DNA of 64,000 bases from Gracilariopsis chorda. Its lineage: Eukaryota > Rhodophyta > Florideophyceae > Gracilariales > Gracilariaceae. The stretch lies in NCBI GenBank assembly GCA_003194525.1, contig NBIV01000001.1, positions 124,001 to 188,000 on the forward strand. The letters are read 5' to 3'. Below are positions 25,198 to 37,545 of the stretch, one piece after another. Below the pieces are notes generated by a model. That model saw nothing but the letters and a program-made list of their open reading frames with translations. It ran no database searches and had not been told where the DNA came from. Each line of letters begins with the position of its first letter. Position 1 is the stretch's first letter. Position numbers and translations under genes: made by a program.

Positions 25198-26117
25198 TTC
25201 AATATACCAAGAAGAAAAAAGAAACAATTCTATGTCCCTAAAACGTTAAAAACTTTGCCAGAGTTCCAGAATATTTTCCGATGTAACAAAAAGTTAAAAG
25301 TGAAAAACTGGTTGCAGTTTGTTGCGTTGCACCCACAAGGCCTAGTTGCAAGAGCAATTAAAAAATTGCTGCAAGACTTATATTTACCCGATGCAGTCGT
25401 GCGCAGCACAGGGACTCTCGACACACTCCTGTTGGATTATAACGGGCGGAGTGTGTTCAGCAGTTTTTCAAGCCATTTGATCTTTAACCCGCGTCCAGTT
25501 GTAAGGATTGGTCTGCCTTTACTCAAACACCGAAGTGTGCTTTCCGGCCCTAAGAGGTACGACACGGCGGCCGCCCCGGACCCTGCCCCTACAACAAAGT
25601 TTTTAAATTTTCGGAAGTTTAATGGAGTGCAGACTGTATCTTTTTGCGTAATATGATGCTGTACAGCGAGCATCAGGCAGGGTCTGCAGTGTGCTCAGAT
25701 GTAATCCAGGTGCGTTTTCTGAACATAATGATGCTTTATGGAGGACTTCGTTTGTCTTTGCCGCTCCACCAATTTCATTCCGTGCAATTAGTATTCGACC
25801 TGCGTTTCAACCGCGGCCACATGCACTCCCAAAAGCGCGCATGTAGATACCTCATGGCAAGGTCGTCTGCCTGCGACCCGCCGCAGTGCACGATCCCGTA
25901 TTCCTGCTGTGCGTTGAACGTGCTTCCCGATGCAGTGAGCCTGCCGCGTTTGAGTGTCGTGTCTTTGGCGCTGCCTTCGTCGCCGCCGCCGCCCGTGATG
26001 ACGCGCGCATTGACTGCACGACTTGACTCCGCGCGGGACGACTCGTACGTGGCTGACATTCACTCGCGGCTGGCGCATTGAGATGAAAATGTGAGGGAAT
26101 TTCATTCCGACGCCGTC
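25198..26117. other. unassigned DNA upstream of the Helitron gene
   Basis: Probably contains the Helitron 5' end and leader. Plus-strand reading at 25200-25656 gives a basic/hydrophobic frame (LKVKNWLQFVALHPQGLVAR) with no recognised family. From 25.7 to 26.1 kb long open frames occur on both strands in GC-rich DNA; neither has family features. Part of it may be the lost N-terminus of the PX-BAR relic downstream. Confidence 0.35.
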
Positions 26118-27764
26118 ATGGATCGCTGCCATGTTACGCTGTTCCTGGCCGCCGCGCAGAGAAGCACCGCCACGGGCGTGTATGATGTGCGCTCCAAGCG
26201 CAATTGCTGGATTGTTTCTGAGCCTACGGGGGGCGACTACTACTTGGTGCACCGCTCCACTGCCGACTTTCAAGGCTGCATGAATGCCTCAACGCGAAAA
26301 ATGAGGGCGTCATTGTGCTGCTGTTTCCGCCGCTCAGCTTTTGCTGGGTGCATCATATATGGCTACGAGTACAAGCACGAGCGTTTGAGGGGGTGGGAGA
26401 CCTTCTTGAGAATAGTTGCTACCCAAGCTGTGCTTTTTACCAGCGAGGCGTTGTTGGCCCTTTTGGGCGCCCTAGACGAGGACAAGTGGTTCAAGATTCG
26501 CAGGAAGTCCATCAGTCGTTAGAGATCCATCAATTTTGCCTTATTCGGCAGTTCTTCCGACGACAATGCGTGGCACCATCTGAGCCATTGGGGCGAGAAT
26601 AAGCTCTGCCAGACGAGACAATGATAAACAAGGTGTTTTGAAGTTTCTCGATCGCGATGGGTCGGAGACGCTCGCGCAAGATTCGGCTCAGGCTCTTGTG
26701 GAACGGCTGCACACTTATGTGAAAGGCCTGGGCGTTTCGCTTTCATTTCTGCGACATGCCACAGAAAAGGTTCAAAAGTAGAGGGAATCGGAACGTGATA
26801 GCGCCGTTTCAATGCAAAACGCTCTTTGCGAGCTGGGCGCGAGGAAGGGGGACAAGCTTTGCTCTCTTTTGGAGAAAGTGAAACTGGAGATTCTAGCAGA
26901 AGGGGAACGCCAATCTACTTCTTCTTGGATCGCCATCACCAGCTCCGACCCAAATGGCGGTGCTAGTGGTGGCGAACGTTACGTTCCGGCGTATTGCGTG
27001 CTGGACCTCAGTTGGATCACGGCGTATCTGAGCGTGGCTCACCACATGCGCCAGAGAAGCGAAGCTGCACAGCTCACCTTCAGATTCGAAAGCGCACTCG
27101 CGACGAGTGTGGTTTGAGCCTTCCAAAACGCCTCGCTCCGTGGCCACTGCCAAGGACAATGGGCGGAAGCTGATGTGAGAGGAGCCAAGTGGCCACTCAA
27201 CGGCGTGAAAATTGCACTGTACGTCGCACGTGTTAGGGAAGAGGTTTTCAGGGATTTTGAAGAAAGGGCAAAGGGCGCTCAACGCATAATGAACGCCAGG
27301 ATAGAGGGACAGGATGCGTATGAACACGCAGTCGCGGTGTGTACAAAGCTCCGTGATCAACTGGAGAGCCGGACGGGAAGTATGTGGGACGGGAGAACGA
27401 AGGCATCTAACGAGAGCTTGGAGGGCTTGAAAATTGATGTGCATAGGGCTTCAAACCGACTGAAGCAGGTACGGGAGCGATACAAGAAAGTGGCTCTGTC
27501 CACGAATGATGAGTTGAGGCGGTTGCGGAATGATATGCATCAGGACTTGTTTGAAGCAATTCACGTAATGGCTGTCGAGTACGCCCGACAGCACGCTGCG
27601 CACGCTGAAGCATGGAAATCTTTATCGCAGTGCTTGAACGAATTTCAAAGGAGTTCAAAGACAAATGCGACTACTTCCAGTCCACAAGTTGGATCAGTCG
27701 CAAACCTCTCCTTCGAGGTCAGCGGTAAAGGAACAACTTCAACCCTACAAATAGCCGAAACAAA
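26118..27764 (+). pseudogene. PX-BAR sorting-nexin-like gene relic
   Basis: Sorting nexins bind phosphoinositides through a PX domain and curve endosomal membranes through a BAR domain. Here the PX part reads YDVRSKRN, GDYYLVHRSTADF, then RLHECLNAKNEGVIVLLFPP in another frame, then LRGWETFLRIVATQAVLF back in the first frame (26118-26522). The BAR part follows as long helices: YVKGLGVSLSFLRHATEKVQ, then a TAG stop near 26779, RESERDSAVSMQNALCELGA, and at 27175-27660 ANRLKQVRERYKKV type heptads ending in DMHQDLFEAIHVMAVEYARQ. At least two frame changes in PX and one stop in BAR argue for a pseudogene. The class is supported by domain order and motifs; the subfamily is not resolved. Confidence 0.7.
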
Positions 27765-28724
27765 ATGGAGACACAGCCGCTTTTGCCACGCAGGGAGACA
27801 ATCCCTCAGTCAGACACTCAGTGTACCACACAGTCGTGAACTGCCTTCTATGGCTTAGCATGGATTACGCTTTCTGCAATGTTAGTAGCTGTTCCATCAG
27901 TTGTGGTTCGTCTCGCTATAAGACGATATGGTTTCCCTGCTAGTGCTGCGGCATTACTTCGAAGCATTGTTCAACTTCTACTTTCATCTATATCACTTTT
28001 GGGCGTTGTGAACGTCTCCCCGCTTGACCTGAGTCCTATGCAAAAGACAATATTGTTCGTCCGTAGTACGTGCGGATCGGTTGGACTGCTATTGGTGTAC
28101 GCGTCAACAGCATATCTCCCAGCTGGCGTAGTCACTTCCATATCCCCCTTAAGTCCTGTCTTGATAATGCTGCTATCGCGAGTGTTTCTGAAAGAAACCA
28201 CAAGCGTCTGGGACATAGCCTGTGCGCTCGTCGGAATATGTGGCGTAGCATTGATTGCAGGACCAAGTGCTAACATCGAAGACATACTCGGCGTCATACT
28301 TGCCTTTCTTGCAGCGTGTTTTTTCGCATGTGCTTATATATGCGTAAGTGGCATGGGTACCAGCGTGCATTTCATGCTCTCAGTCTTTTCCATCGGAGCC
28401 GTAGGTGTCCCCATTATGGCTATTTACGGTGGTAGAGAAGCTATACAGCATCTTATACATAACCACGAAGGTGTGGCAGTGACACTGGTGGGTTCTCTGG
28501 TAGGATTTTTCGCACATTGCTCCCTGAACAAGGGGTTTCAGTGGCGCAAGGTTGGAGAAGATAACTTTATGACTAACGCCTAGGTGCCGTGTTCATACTT
28601 TTTACACATGTTGATATTCTGTGAAACGCCAAGCCTCTTGAGAGTCATGAGATCAGTGTTTCTGGTTTCTGGGGTGCTCACGGTTTGGTTGCGGCGGCTG
28701 AGGACATATAAGACCCAAGGATAG
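27765..28724 (+). pseudogene. EamA/DMT-family membrane transporter, interrupted
   Basis: A drug/metabolite transporter superfamily protein, about 319 codons, expected to have ten membrane helices and act as a carrier of small metabolites; the substrate is unknown. Start chosen at ATG 27765 (METQPLLPRRE) because reading continues in the same frame through TGA at 27837-27839 into the first helix (GLAWITLSAMLVAVPSVVV). The EamA signature appears as PAGVVTSISPLSPVLIMLLS followed by RVFLKETTSVWDIACALVG. TAG at 28581-28583 cuts off the last helices, which continue in frame (ETPSLLRVMRSVFLVSGVL) to TAG at 28722. Two in-frame stops with intact flanking sequence mean a young pseudogene or sequence error. 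Confidence 0.8.
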
Positions 28725-29064
28725 CCTTAATGGCTAAGAGCCCGTTCGTTTTGCCCTAGATGCTTAAAAATGGATTTGTTGCACCACTAAGAACAACAAT
28801 TGTTATTACACATTTCCTGAAGGTGTACAAAGGTGCCTAGAGAGCTTCACTGCCGCAACAGTTTCTCTTACGGGGTAATGCACTTTCCTGAACCTGTTTT
28901 GGTCTAGAAACGGCTCGAATAAGCTTCCGTTCGCCACCAATTCCTGTTCGGAGCTCAAAAAGATCCCCATCTCCTTTTCCATGTTTTGTGAACATATGAA
29001 AACTCCGTTTCACCTCGTACATGTCAATCGTTGTATAAATACGATACGCTCCTTGGCTCTGAGA
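28725..29064. other. unassigned spacer
   Basis: AT-rich stretch between the transporter relic and the next gene. A 61-codon minus-strand frame (28837-29022) has no recognised feature. Confidence 0.3.
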
Positions 29065-30163
29065 TCAGGAGATTACCTTTGCCGCTCTATTCTTCTCCGG
29101 TGAAAGAAACACTGTACTGTTCTCAGTGCTCGAATTATCATCTGTATTAATGGCAACACCTACATTTTTGGCTTGTATCGGCTTTTCTTTAACTTCTTTT
29201 CGCTCGTGATACCGACGTCTTGCATTGTAATTGTCCTTATTCCGATTCCTGGTTCGATATCTACGCACCTTTTCTGCATTTTTGCGGCGCTTTTCTACTT
29301 GGAGCTGCTCGCCCGTGTAGTATGTCTGCAGTTCTGTCCTGGGAAGTATTGTATTCGTTCTTTTGCTCAGATTACCACTGCTTTCAACACGGTCTTCTCC
29401 ATCTGGACAAATGTAGTGCATGGGATCGTTGTAAACCCTTCTCACTGAGTTTTCCTGAGTTTCAACATAAGAAATCACGCTAACATCCGCTGGAATCAAG
29501 CTGGAGAAGATACAAACAGAGGCATTAGCGGCGTCAACAACAGTATTGGAACTCCGCTCGACGCTTCTGGACACCTGACAGACACTACATATCACGCAAG
29601 ACCCTGAACCGTATAATGCTTTATCCGGAGCATACTTATTTTTCAAGGACTCGGAGAGCTTTGTCCCGCAAATACTGTGAATTGCAGCACTGCAAAGAAG
29701 GCAACTGTGGCTCGGATATTCTCCAATTTTCTCATTTCCAACACGACAGCGACTTCGATCGCGTTCAACACAGTAATATATCTTCTTCATACCCTCCAGA
29801 TACAGACAGATTAGAAACAGTTGTGCCTTTCTAGAAGCGTGGGTGTCCGTCAGAACAAAATGGGCACATGATTGGTATCTGACAAGGAAGCAACAGACGA
29901 TTTGCTGAAAGAAACGGAATTCGCGTAACCCGCCATAAGCTTCCAAAGCCAACGACACACGGTTTTTCGCGTAACCAAAAACGTGTGAAAAGTTTTGCAC
30001 GTTGCAAAAGTTTTAGACATTCATGGCTGGCCCCTAACGGAACATTGAAATCTTCATTTTTCACATCCGAGGATGCTGGAAATGGCACAACAACACCGCA
30101 TAACATTTGTTCATCGAAGCTGCTCCTTGTTCCCCTATGAGCGCTTTGGTATCGTCTTCCCAC
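29065..30163 (-). pseudogene. Cys-rich protein of unknown function with basic tail
   Basis: Not a family I recognise. Reading from 30163 the first frame ends with CPFCSDGHPRF near 29850; the adjacent frame (to 29065) continues with YYCVERDRSRCRVG, CLLCSAAIHSICG and CVICSVCQ, which together look like a multi-cysteine zinc-binding module. The C-terminal third is basic and helical (RRKNAEKVRRYRTRNR, NARRRYHERKE), suited to nucleic-acid binding. The change of frame near 29850 is either an intron or a frameshift. It sits on the minus strand, divergent from the transposase at 32.5-36 kb, and could be an accessory protein of that element; this is inference. Confidence 0.45.
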
Positions 30164-30462
30164 ATATTTATATTCTCAACTCCTCCATTCTTTCCAACAC
30201 GAACACTTTTAAAATGTATGTCAGGCATCTGGGACTTCGTTTCTCACATTTTTGCATGCTCCATCGATAATGCGCACCGATAATGCGCACCGACAAAGTT
30301 CCATTCAGAGTGTTGAAAATCTATGTGGTTCATCATCTGCATTTTGCACTTGTTCGAAAGTAACATTGAACAACGATTCTACCACTTACTATTTATCCGT
30401 CTATGCATAATACACTGCAACTCGCAAAGGAGATACGATATCTGCCTACTCTAAAAAGTACG

Positions 30463-32230
30463 TCAATGCAAGTTTTTTGTTTCTGCTCTACGTCCAATCT
30501 CCAAAGTAGCTCCTTGGTTCCTTACAATAAGTTTCTTTCCTCCTCGATTGGAAACACGCCCGCAACTGCAACCTCTACCCCGTCCTTGGCGTGCTGTTAC
30601 ATTCTGCTTTGATCCTTTGTGAGCTCTTCCACGCGTGGAATGGGAGAGTCGATCTGCTCGTACGTCACGGTTGAAAGCGGATGAAGATCCAGTTCTCATT
30701 CTCTGCAGGCATTCTTCAGCTTGTGCAAGTGGAGCCATTACTGTGGTACTAAGAGCATATTTTGCACCAACGGTAGTAGGCAGAACACCTTCAACGCTCG
30801 TGATATTTTGCAGTCGTCTTGCACTCAGGTGCGATTTATGAGCTGGAGGTCGTATTGGTAAGCGAAGCAAAATGCTTTTGTGAATTGCCTCTCTATTATC
30901 AAGTTGTGGTGCCATACTTGTACCATCTGCCTTAATAACTTTTGTCATGGTATTGGAAGGCGTCCTTTCGTGCATGCCTCTGATTGACTCAGTTCCGTGG
31001 TATTTATAATCAAACACCCTTCCATTCTCATCATTTTGGGCCTGTTAGTGGGATTTCAGTGCGCCCCACGTCTCTTGCTTGAACCCAAGACCCACAAATA
31101 TGCGTATGAGTTGTATTTTTGTGAGTCTGGTTGTCTTTGGATGAAGACCCGCAAGCGGGAGCGTGTACCGGAGTTGAATATCGTACAGAGGGATTCATAT
31201 TCTCCAGTTCTCTCGCAGAAACTGTGAGCCAGACCAAATTACCAGTACCCGATATAGGTTGGTCGTTTTCTGCTGAGTGTAGATTGCGCACAGTCTCATC
31301 GGCTTCGGAAGGCGATTGTCGTGCGGGAATGAATATTAACGATGAAGGTGGTGGTAAAGCCTGATTTATATTCTCATGCTCCCTTTCCGCAGCTCTCATG
31401 GATGTCAAAGCTCTTCCATGACCTCCAGAAGTTCGATCTAAAACTGGCGAAGCTTTTTGTGTTGCCCCCTCACGTTTTAAACCATGATATGCGGGTGATG
31501 AATTGTTTTCAGCTGGTCCGGGAACGTTTGATGAGTTTCGTATGATAATAACCACATTTACATGTTCTCGCCCATGAAAGTCATTTGCTTGATGCCCCGG
31601 GTCAGTGAAGTTATGGATGTCATCATTCTCTTGATTCACAGTTTCGGAGAGGTTCCCGGGGATGCAGTTGACAGGTGTGGACTGAAAGTGCTGCACTCTT
31701 CTTGCCACTGGCAATCGCCCCTTAGACTTCATCTTCTGTTCCGCAAGCCATCTGATGCACCAAAGATTACTGCTCTGTTTGTACACAAGAAAGTCTTTCC
31801 AGGCACACGCAGTTCGAACGACTGCTTCACACTGGGATACATGGGTCCTTCTCGAAGCAAGGCCACAAGAAAACTTCCCATATTCTATTCCTATCTTCTG
31901 TATCATGATCATTTCCAATGCATCCTTTGCATCCGCGTTTAGTTTCTCATCACTAACACTCGACGAGAATTGAATATATTTTTCTTCACCATCAGGTATC
32001 AACGCATTTCGGAAATCTATGGCTGCTCGCATTAGCGCTGTAATGTTCGGTTCACTAACGAAATATTTTCCTCGAACTGGACTCGGAATGGTTGGAAGCG
32101 GAGAAGAGGGCGCGAGGGCCTCAAGACTTTTGTTAATTTTCGCCACATCTTCTTTCCATAGGCGAACGACTACCTCTTTGGTTTCGGATGGGAAACGTTG
32201 CAGTGGCGCTTGTGGAATTGGACGGGCCAT
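30463..32230 (-). CDS. hypothetical protein(s) divergent from the Tnp2 transposase
   Basis: A 399-codon frame (32230 to 31031) starting MARPIPQAPLQRF and a 184-codon frame (31017 to 30463) ending in a Gly/Arg-rich tail (RQGRGRGCSCGRVSNRGG). They lie end to end in different frames, so they may be two exons, two genes or one broken gene. The first has a helical N-terminal third and a polar, Ser/Asn-rich rest; no catalytic motif was found. The start at 32230 is about 250 bp from the first frame of the plus-strand transposase, so the two would share a divergent promoter. Confidence 0.45.
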
Positions 32231-32480
32231 TCAATATGCGTCTTTTGAGGTTGCAGAGATCCACTAAGATGCTCGAGGGGGTCAGATTCGACGAATGCTT
32301 TCCCGTTGATCATGTGAGTCATGAATCACATCACATTAGACTCGCTGCTTTCTTGAGCGTAACTTATAATTTCGATTCAACTTCAGAATCGATTCCAAGG
32401 ATGCGAATCGCAAGCAAGCGATCGAGAAGATATATTTGTTATATATCTTCACGGTTCTTGATATATTTCAATGAATCGAG

Positions 32481-35400
32481 GTGTGGAGACGAAGTGTTTT
32501 GAGCACCTTCTTCTCTTCCTGCAAAATTTACCCCAAGTATGTATGTCTTCCAGAGTATGAATGCACTTGCTGTCCTCGGGGAAAAGCTGTGAGCCGAACT
32601 ACTAAGCTCAAGCACAGAAAGTCAGCAAATACCTCCAGAAGAAGGCGAGGAATTCAAGCAGATCTACCGTGGGGCCCAACAGAGAAGTGCAGCTTGACTG
32701 TTAGTGCGCAGTACGAATCATATGTTCAGCAATCGCGTGGGCCACTCTCTGAAAGATATCCAAATCCCAATGTTCTAGTATCCCCTTTAGAAGCCAACTC
32801 GAGTCCCAAGTTACATCAGATGCAATCCATGGATTCAAGAAGTGGACAGAATGCGTCTCGTTCTCCAACTACAAGTCCTAACTTTATTGAAATTGCATTT
32901 TAATCAAAGGAATGGAGCCAAATGGAAACACTGGACTTGGAGGAACGAAACATTGGTACAAGCAACATGGTCTCTGAGTCGACTAAAGATCCATCACAAC
33001 AACAGAGGCTTTGTGAGCAGCCAGGCGAAGAGCCACAAGATACAATCTTTGGAAATTGTGATTCATCTTCGGAGAAGAGCCCAGACAACGAACAGTTCCT
33101 AGCACCAGCACATTCTTCAGGCAGGCATGAAAAATCAAATTGCGTTATATCGAACAAAGAAGCACCCAGAAAGAGGACTTCAGTAATATTATAGAGTATC
33201 ATTCGAGCCCATATAATGAGATCGTGCCGTCTACATTGAACTCGAACGTGGAAGATACTCTTGGCATCAACAACAATATTGCTCTTGACACAGAACCAAA
33301 CGAGAACTCAAATCCACATACCGACAAAAGCTACCTCACCACTGGCGTCCCAGAACCGTCCCAAGCAACCCATCAGCCCGGGTTGCGACACGAAAATGAC
33401 GTTGTGGCACACATTCAACCGTTTGCTTACGATTCGGACTTGTCGGGCCGTTCTGAAGTAGACCAAAACTGTTTTCAGAGCTTCAATATGGGTGGTGAAA
33501 ATTTTGAGTGTCAATATCTCGGTGAGGATCTCGGAGAAAACTATCTGAATCAGAATCATCTTCAAAAGAAGTCGTGGAATCCGATTTTTCGTCATGGGCT
33601 TTGAAAAACAGACGGTGGATAGACTTGTTCTTCAAGCATGGTATCACACAAGCTGTCATGGATGATATTCTACAACTTATTCAGGCACCGTATAAGTGTT
33701 GGAAAACCGTAGTGGGTCGCATAAACATGGAGTCAAGAATAGATGAGGCGATTAAGTCCTTTCCAATATGCCCAGGACACATGTGTTTCTACAACGAGTC
33801 CATTACGCAATGCTCCGTTTGCGCTAGACCTCGCTCGGCTCCCAAAATCCAACTCGGTCCAAACCTATCATGGATACCATCGAAACAAAGATTGGAGCGT
33901 ATGTTTGTTGACAAAGCACGATGTGATAGTCTGTACAAATATCAGGAATGCCAGGATTCAGAAGGAGACCCTGAGTGTACTCGAGACTTTTTCGATACAG
34001 ATGCGTTTGCAAGGATTGCAGATGCTTCAGGGGGAAGGGATGCGATCAAATTCGATCTCTTTCTGGCCGTATCGACAGATGGTTTTCAAGCTTTCCGAAA
34101 GCGTACTTATGATGTATGGCCTATTGCAGCGATAGTCTGCAACCTGGAGCCCGGCCAGCGATACCTAATCAAAACGTCCTGCCGTTTACCTTCATCCCGG
34201 GCCCATCCGAACCCGTCAATCTTCAGTCATTCGTTGCTCCGCAGGTGGAGGAAATCCAATTGTTTAACAAGTATGGTACGGGGACGTAATTTGCGTTTTA
34301 CGACGGCTCACCACGAATGATCCGAGTTCATATGATATGGTTTACAGGAGATCTGCCGGCCGTAAAGAAGTTTTGTGGGCTAAAGGGACATAATGCCAAG
34401 CGACTTTGTCGCTATTGCAATATCGAAGGAGTCTGGTCAGCTTCCAACCTAGATTACTACTTTCCCAGTGCGCTCCGACACTCTGGTCGAAGAATTATTC
34501 TCTTCGACTTATCTCCTCTTCCACAGCGTTCTGTCAGTGAAACAGTTCTGGCCATTGAAAAGTTAAGATTGCTTGAAGGCAAAAGAAAATCTGATATGCA
34601 ACGAGCAACTGGAATCAACGAAAACTCAATACTGTTCTCTCTTCCCAACATATTGCCATACACTTCATTTCCGATTGATATCATACACTTGTTCTACAAC
34701 ATTGGAAAAGATAGGCTTCGTTTGTGGCTTACTCCGGGCAAACCGTATTCATTGACCACACTGTCTGTCAAGGAGATAGTTGAAGAGCTGATGCGTTTTA
34801 GAGGTGGCGTTCCAAGTCAAATGGCAAGTCGTCCAAGACCTTTGAGTAAGTTCTTCGAGTGGAAATCGGCCGAATTCAAGTCGTTCATCCTATCCTATAG
34901 TCTCATTGTACTCGATGGACATCTTCCTCATACATTTCTTTCAGGTTGGAGAATGTTTATCCAACTTGTCGATATATGCTGGCGTCCAACCCTCAAGAAA
35001 CGTGATGTGGAGAGATTTCAAAACTTGGCGTTTGGTTTTTATCGTCACTTTGAGCAACAATATTTTAGAGAAGACCCTGAGACAATTAAGCTGTGAAATT
35101 ATACCCTTCATTTGCTACTACACCTTGCAGAAGGTGTATTTGAAAGCGGAACTCCAGTCGGATACTCGCAGTACTGGATGGAGCGTTACATTGGGTGGGT
35201 CTTGATTCGTATGAACGCGAGAAACCTTACTGCGGCGTCACTAATGAATGACGCAAAATTTGTTGAGGCCTATAAATCTTTTTGCCGTGTTTCGGTGAAG
35301 AACAATGGGATGCAAATGATTCGAGATCTGAACGAAAGAGGGGGGTATGAACTTAGAGGTCAGAAGCAGACGTACTGGGTGGGACGCAACGAGGACATGG

Positions 35401-36044
35401 ACGAACTGCTTTCATCGGTCTTGAGGGGATACTTCATGCGGAATTATGATGGTTTGACATCTTCAAAAGTCATTGATATTCTAGATGCGATCGATCACGT
35501 TCACTTCAGACCTCGACTACGTTTCATTTGTGGAAGTGCGCTACAGGACACCATGGCCATTATTCGCCCAGGTACCCTTGACCATGTTCAACGACGTTCC
35601 CGCGTGGACTTGCATATTGCAGCTGAAATGGAAGATGGCAGTAGAGTTGAGGTGTACTTTGGACATGTGAAAATGCTTCTTGAGTTCAAAGTGAACATTG
35701 AAGACACCGAGTGCTCCACCGAATGGAGTCATTGGCAGAGAACGTATGAAGTTGCGCTCATCGAGTGGGCGACAAGTCTCCAGGTGGGTGAACAAATGCA
35801 GGTGTACAAGAATTGCAGTTCAACAGATGCATTTCGATAGAAAACAGTGGAGGATCTCTCCATTGTTGCCACGCTGATCACTGTTGTTGACCATACCGTT
35901 CCTTCTCAACCGTCACGGAACGGAGGCCGACAAAGATGTTACTTCATCGACGACGACTTGGCTTCTGATTTTCTTCTTGATACCGACACGACATCAGTGG
36001 ACAACAAGAACCGAGTGTTGTGTGGCATCAGAGGTCAAAGATAA
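32481..36044 (+). pseudogene. Tnp2-type DNA transposase (CACTA/Plavaka-like), interrupted
   Basis: Large transposase. An N-terminal Cys/basic segment (YECTCCPRGKAVSRTTKL) and an acidic region precede the Tnp2-like core: CPGHMCFYNESITQCSVCAR near 33770; FDLFLAVSTDGFQAFRK near 34060; VWPIAAIVCNLEPGQRY; FIPGPSEPVNLQSFVAP near 34190; DLPAVKKFCGLKGHNAKRLC near 34350; and HLLLHLAEGVFESG and YWMERYIGWV near 35105-35190. Frames change near 33570 and 34165. In-frame stops are TAA near 34297, TGA at 35094-35096 and TAG at 35838-35840, each followed by matching sequence in the same frame. Terminal inverted repeats were not found by eye. The Plavaka transposase at 47.6 kb is only a distant relative. Confidence 0.78.
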
Positions 36045-37540
36045 TGTCAACTACAACATTTATAGTATGATATCCGCAATCCACTCTTCTTCGGCCATCC
36101 AATGCAGCTCGTGAGGGAGTTCAATCTTGTTCTTCAGCGAAGTATCAATCAGACCAGAAGCGGAGGCGGCTATTACTGCCTTCAAATGCGCTCCGTTTTC
36201 TTAGATGATATGGCGTCTTCCACCTAATTTGTTTCTTGTACCTTTGATCACTTTAACAAGGTTTCCATATGTGGCACTCACGGCGGTGTCTTTCAAATTC
36301 CAGATTCGGTTAGGATCGCTGAAAATATCAGGATACTTTGTTCTCAACGTTTTAAGGTGGTTGATGAACGAACGAACTTGAGTAGCCCTGCTCCGGAAAA
36401 GTACTTTTGGTAATTATTTTCTGCTTTACGCAAACTCAAGCCAGTGAGTTTGGCTTTGTACGTCTTGCAACATATTATACCTTATATGGTCGACATCTAA
36501 CGCAAAGCTTTCTCTGTGCTGCGTGTTCAACTCGTTTGACTATCATTTTTGCGCCTCGGTGTGCAAAACAGGGAGAAGACGGGCTTGATACAATACAGGA
36601 CTTTCAGGATTTATCATTCCCAGCACAGTGCTGCTTTTTAACTTCCATGCTCTTTCGAATTTGGCTTGACTATGGTTGCTATAATCTTCATGGTCGAGAA
36701 CGAATGCGCACAGCTTGGTTTCCTTACGCTTGTCTTTCTTTTCATGCGCGGTGTTTGCTGCGGCATAAATTCTGGTGTGGACGGACTAGGTCTGGTTACC
36801 ATATTGCACTAGATTAAGAGTCATGGATGTCATTATGAGTCAAACAAGCGGTAATTATCTACAAACTACGTATCGTTCGGAGATGAATGTGCGATGTAAG
36901 CAAAGAATACCCCCCAATTAATTTACTGCGTTTACAACAAGAAATGAGCAGGTCAAAACCATATGGATGTCTTGCAACAGTAAATTGAGTATCTTATTAT
37001 CATGATAATGTCTGCCCAAATAGGAGGGCACACGGAGGACGCTTTGATGACAACCCGGAAAGCTTTGCTTTCTGGCTTATATGAGGTGTCACTTTGGAAG
37101 GCGCATTGATATCACCTTGGATGCACCTGGATGTTCAAAGAGTAACAAAGAGCTCCAATTACAATCCCGTTTTGTAAAATTGACAAATCGAAATCAGGCC
37201 GGAATCAAGGCGTGGTACAACTTTAATGCGCACACCACCTGCGCAGATATTTTTGAAATATTTCTCAAAGGGTGCATAACAAGCTGGTATTAGGTCCGAG
37301 AAACCCTCAGACTTCCTGAGCGCCGTCAAACGACCAGCATACCACAGAGGAGCACCTCACCTTTCTCAGATACGTGGTACTTAGTGGGATACACTTGCGG
37401 CGACCTGCACACAAGCTCGGCCTTGCCTAAGTCCCAGGCCAGCAAAAAGTGGCCGAGGTAACAGAAGATTACGACACTGCGCTAATGGCCAAGCCTGAAT
37501 GGGATGAAAAATAGTGGTTGGGGTCAGAAAGCGAGATGCA
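36045..37540. other. unassigned AT-rich DNA
   Basis: One 136-codon frame at 36407-36817 shows Cys and aromatic residues but no family. The rest appears non-coding. It may hold the 3' end of the preceding transposon. Confidence 0.3.
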
Positions 37541-37545
37541 TTTGG

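Noticed and set aside
25775-26273. Overlapping long open frames on both strands as a real gene pair
   Set aside because: The DNA is GC-rich there and neither frame shows a domain or sensible composition. The plus frame runs into the PX-BAR relic, so chance openness is more likely.
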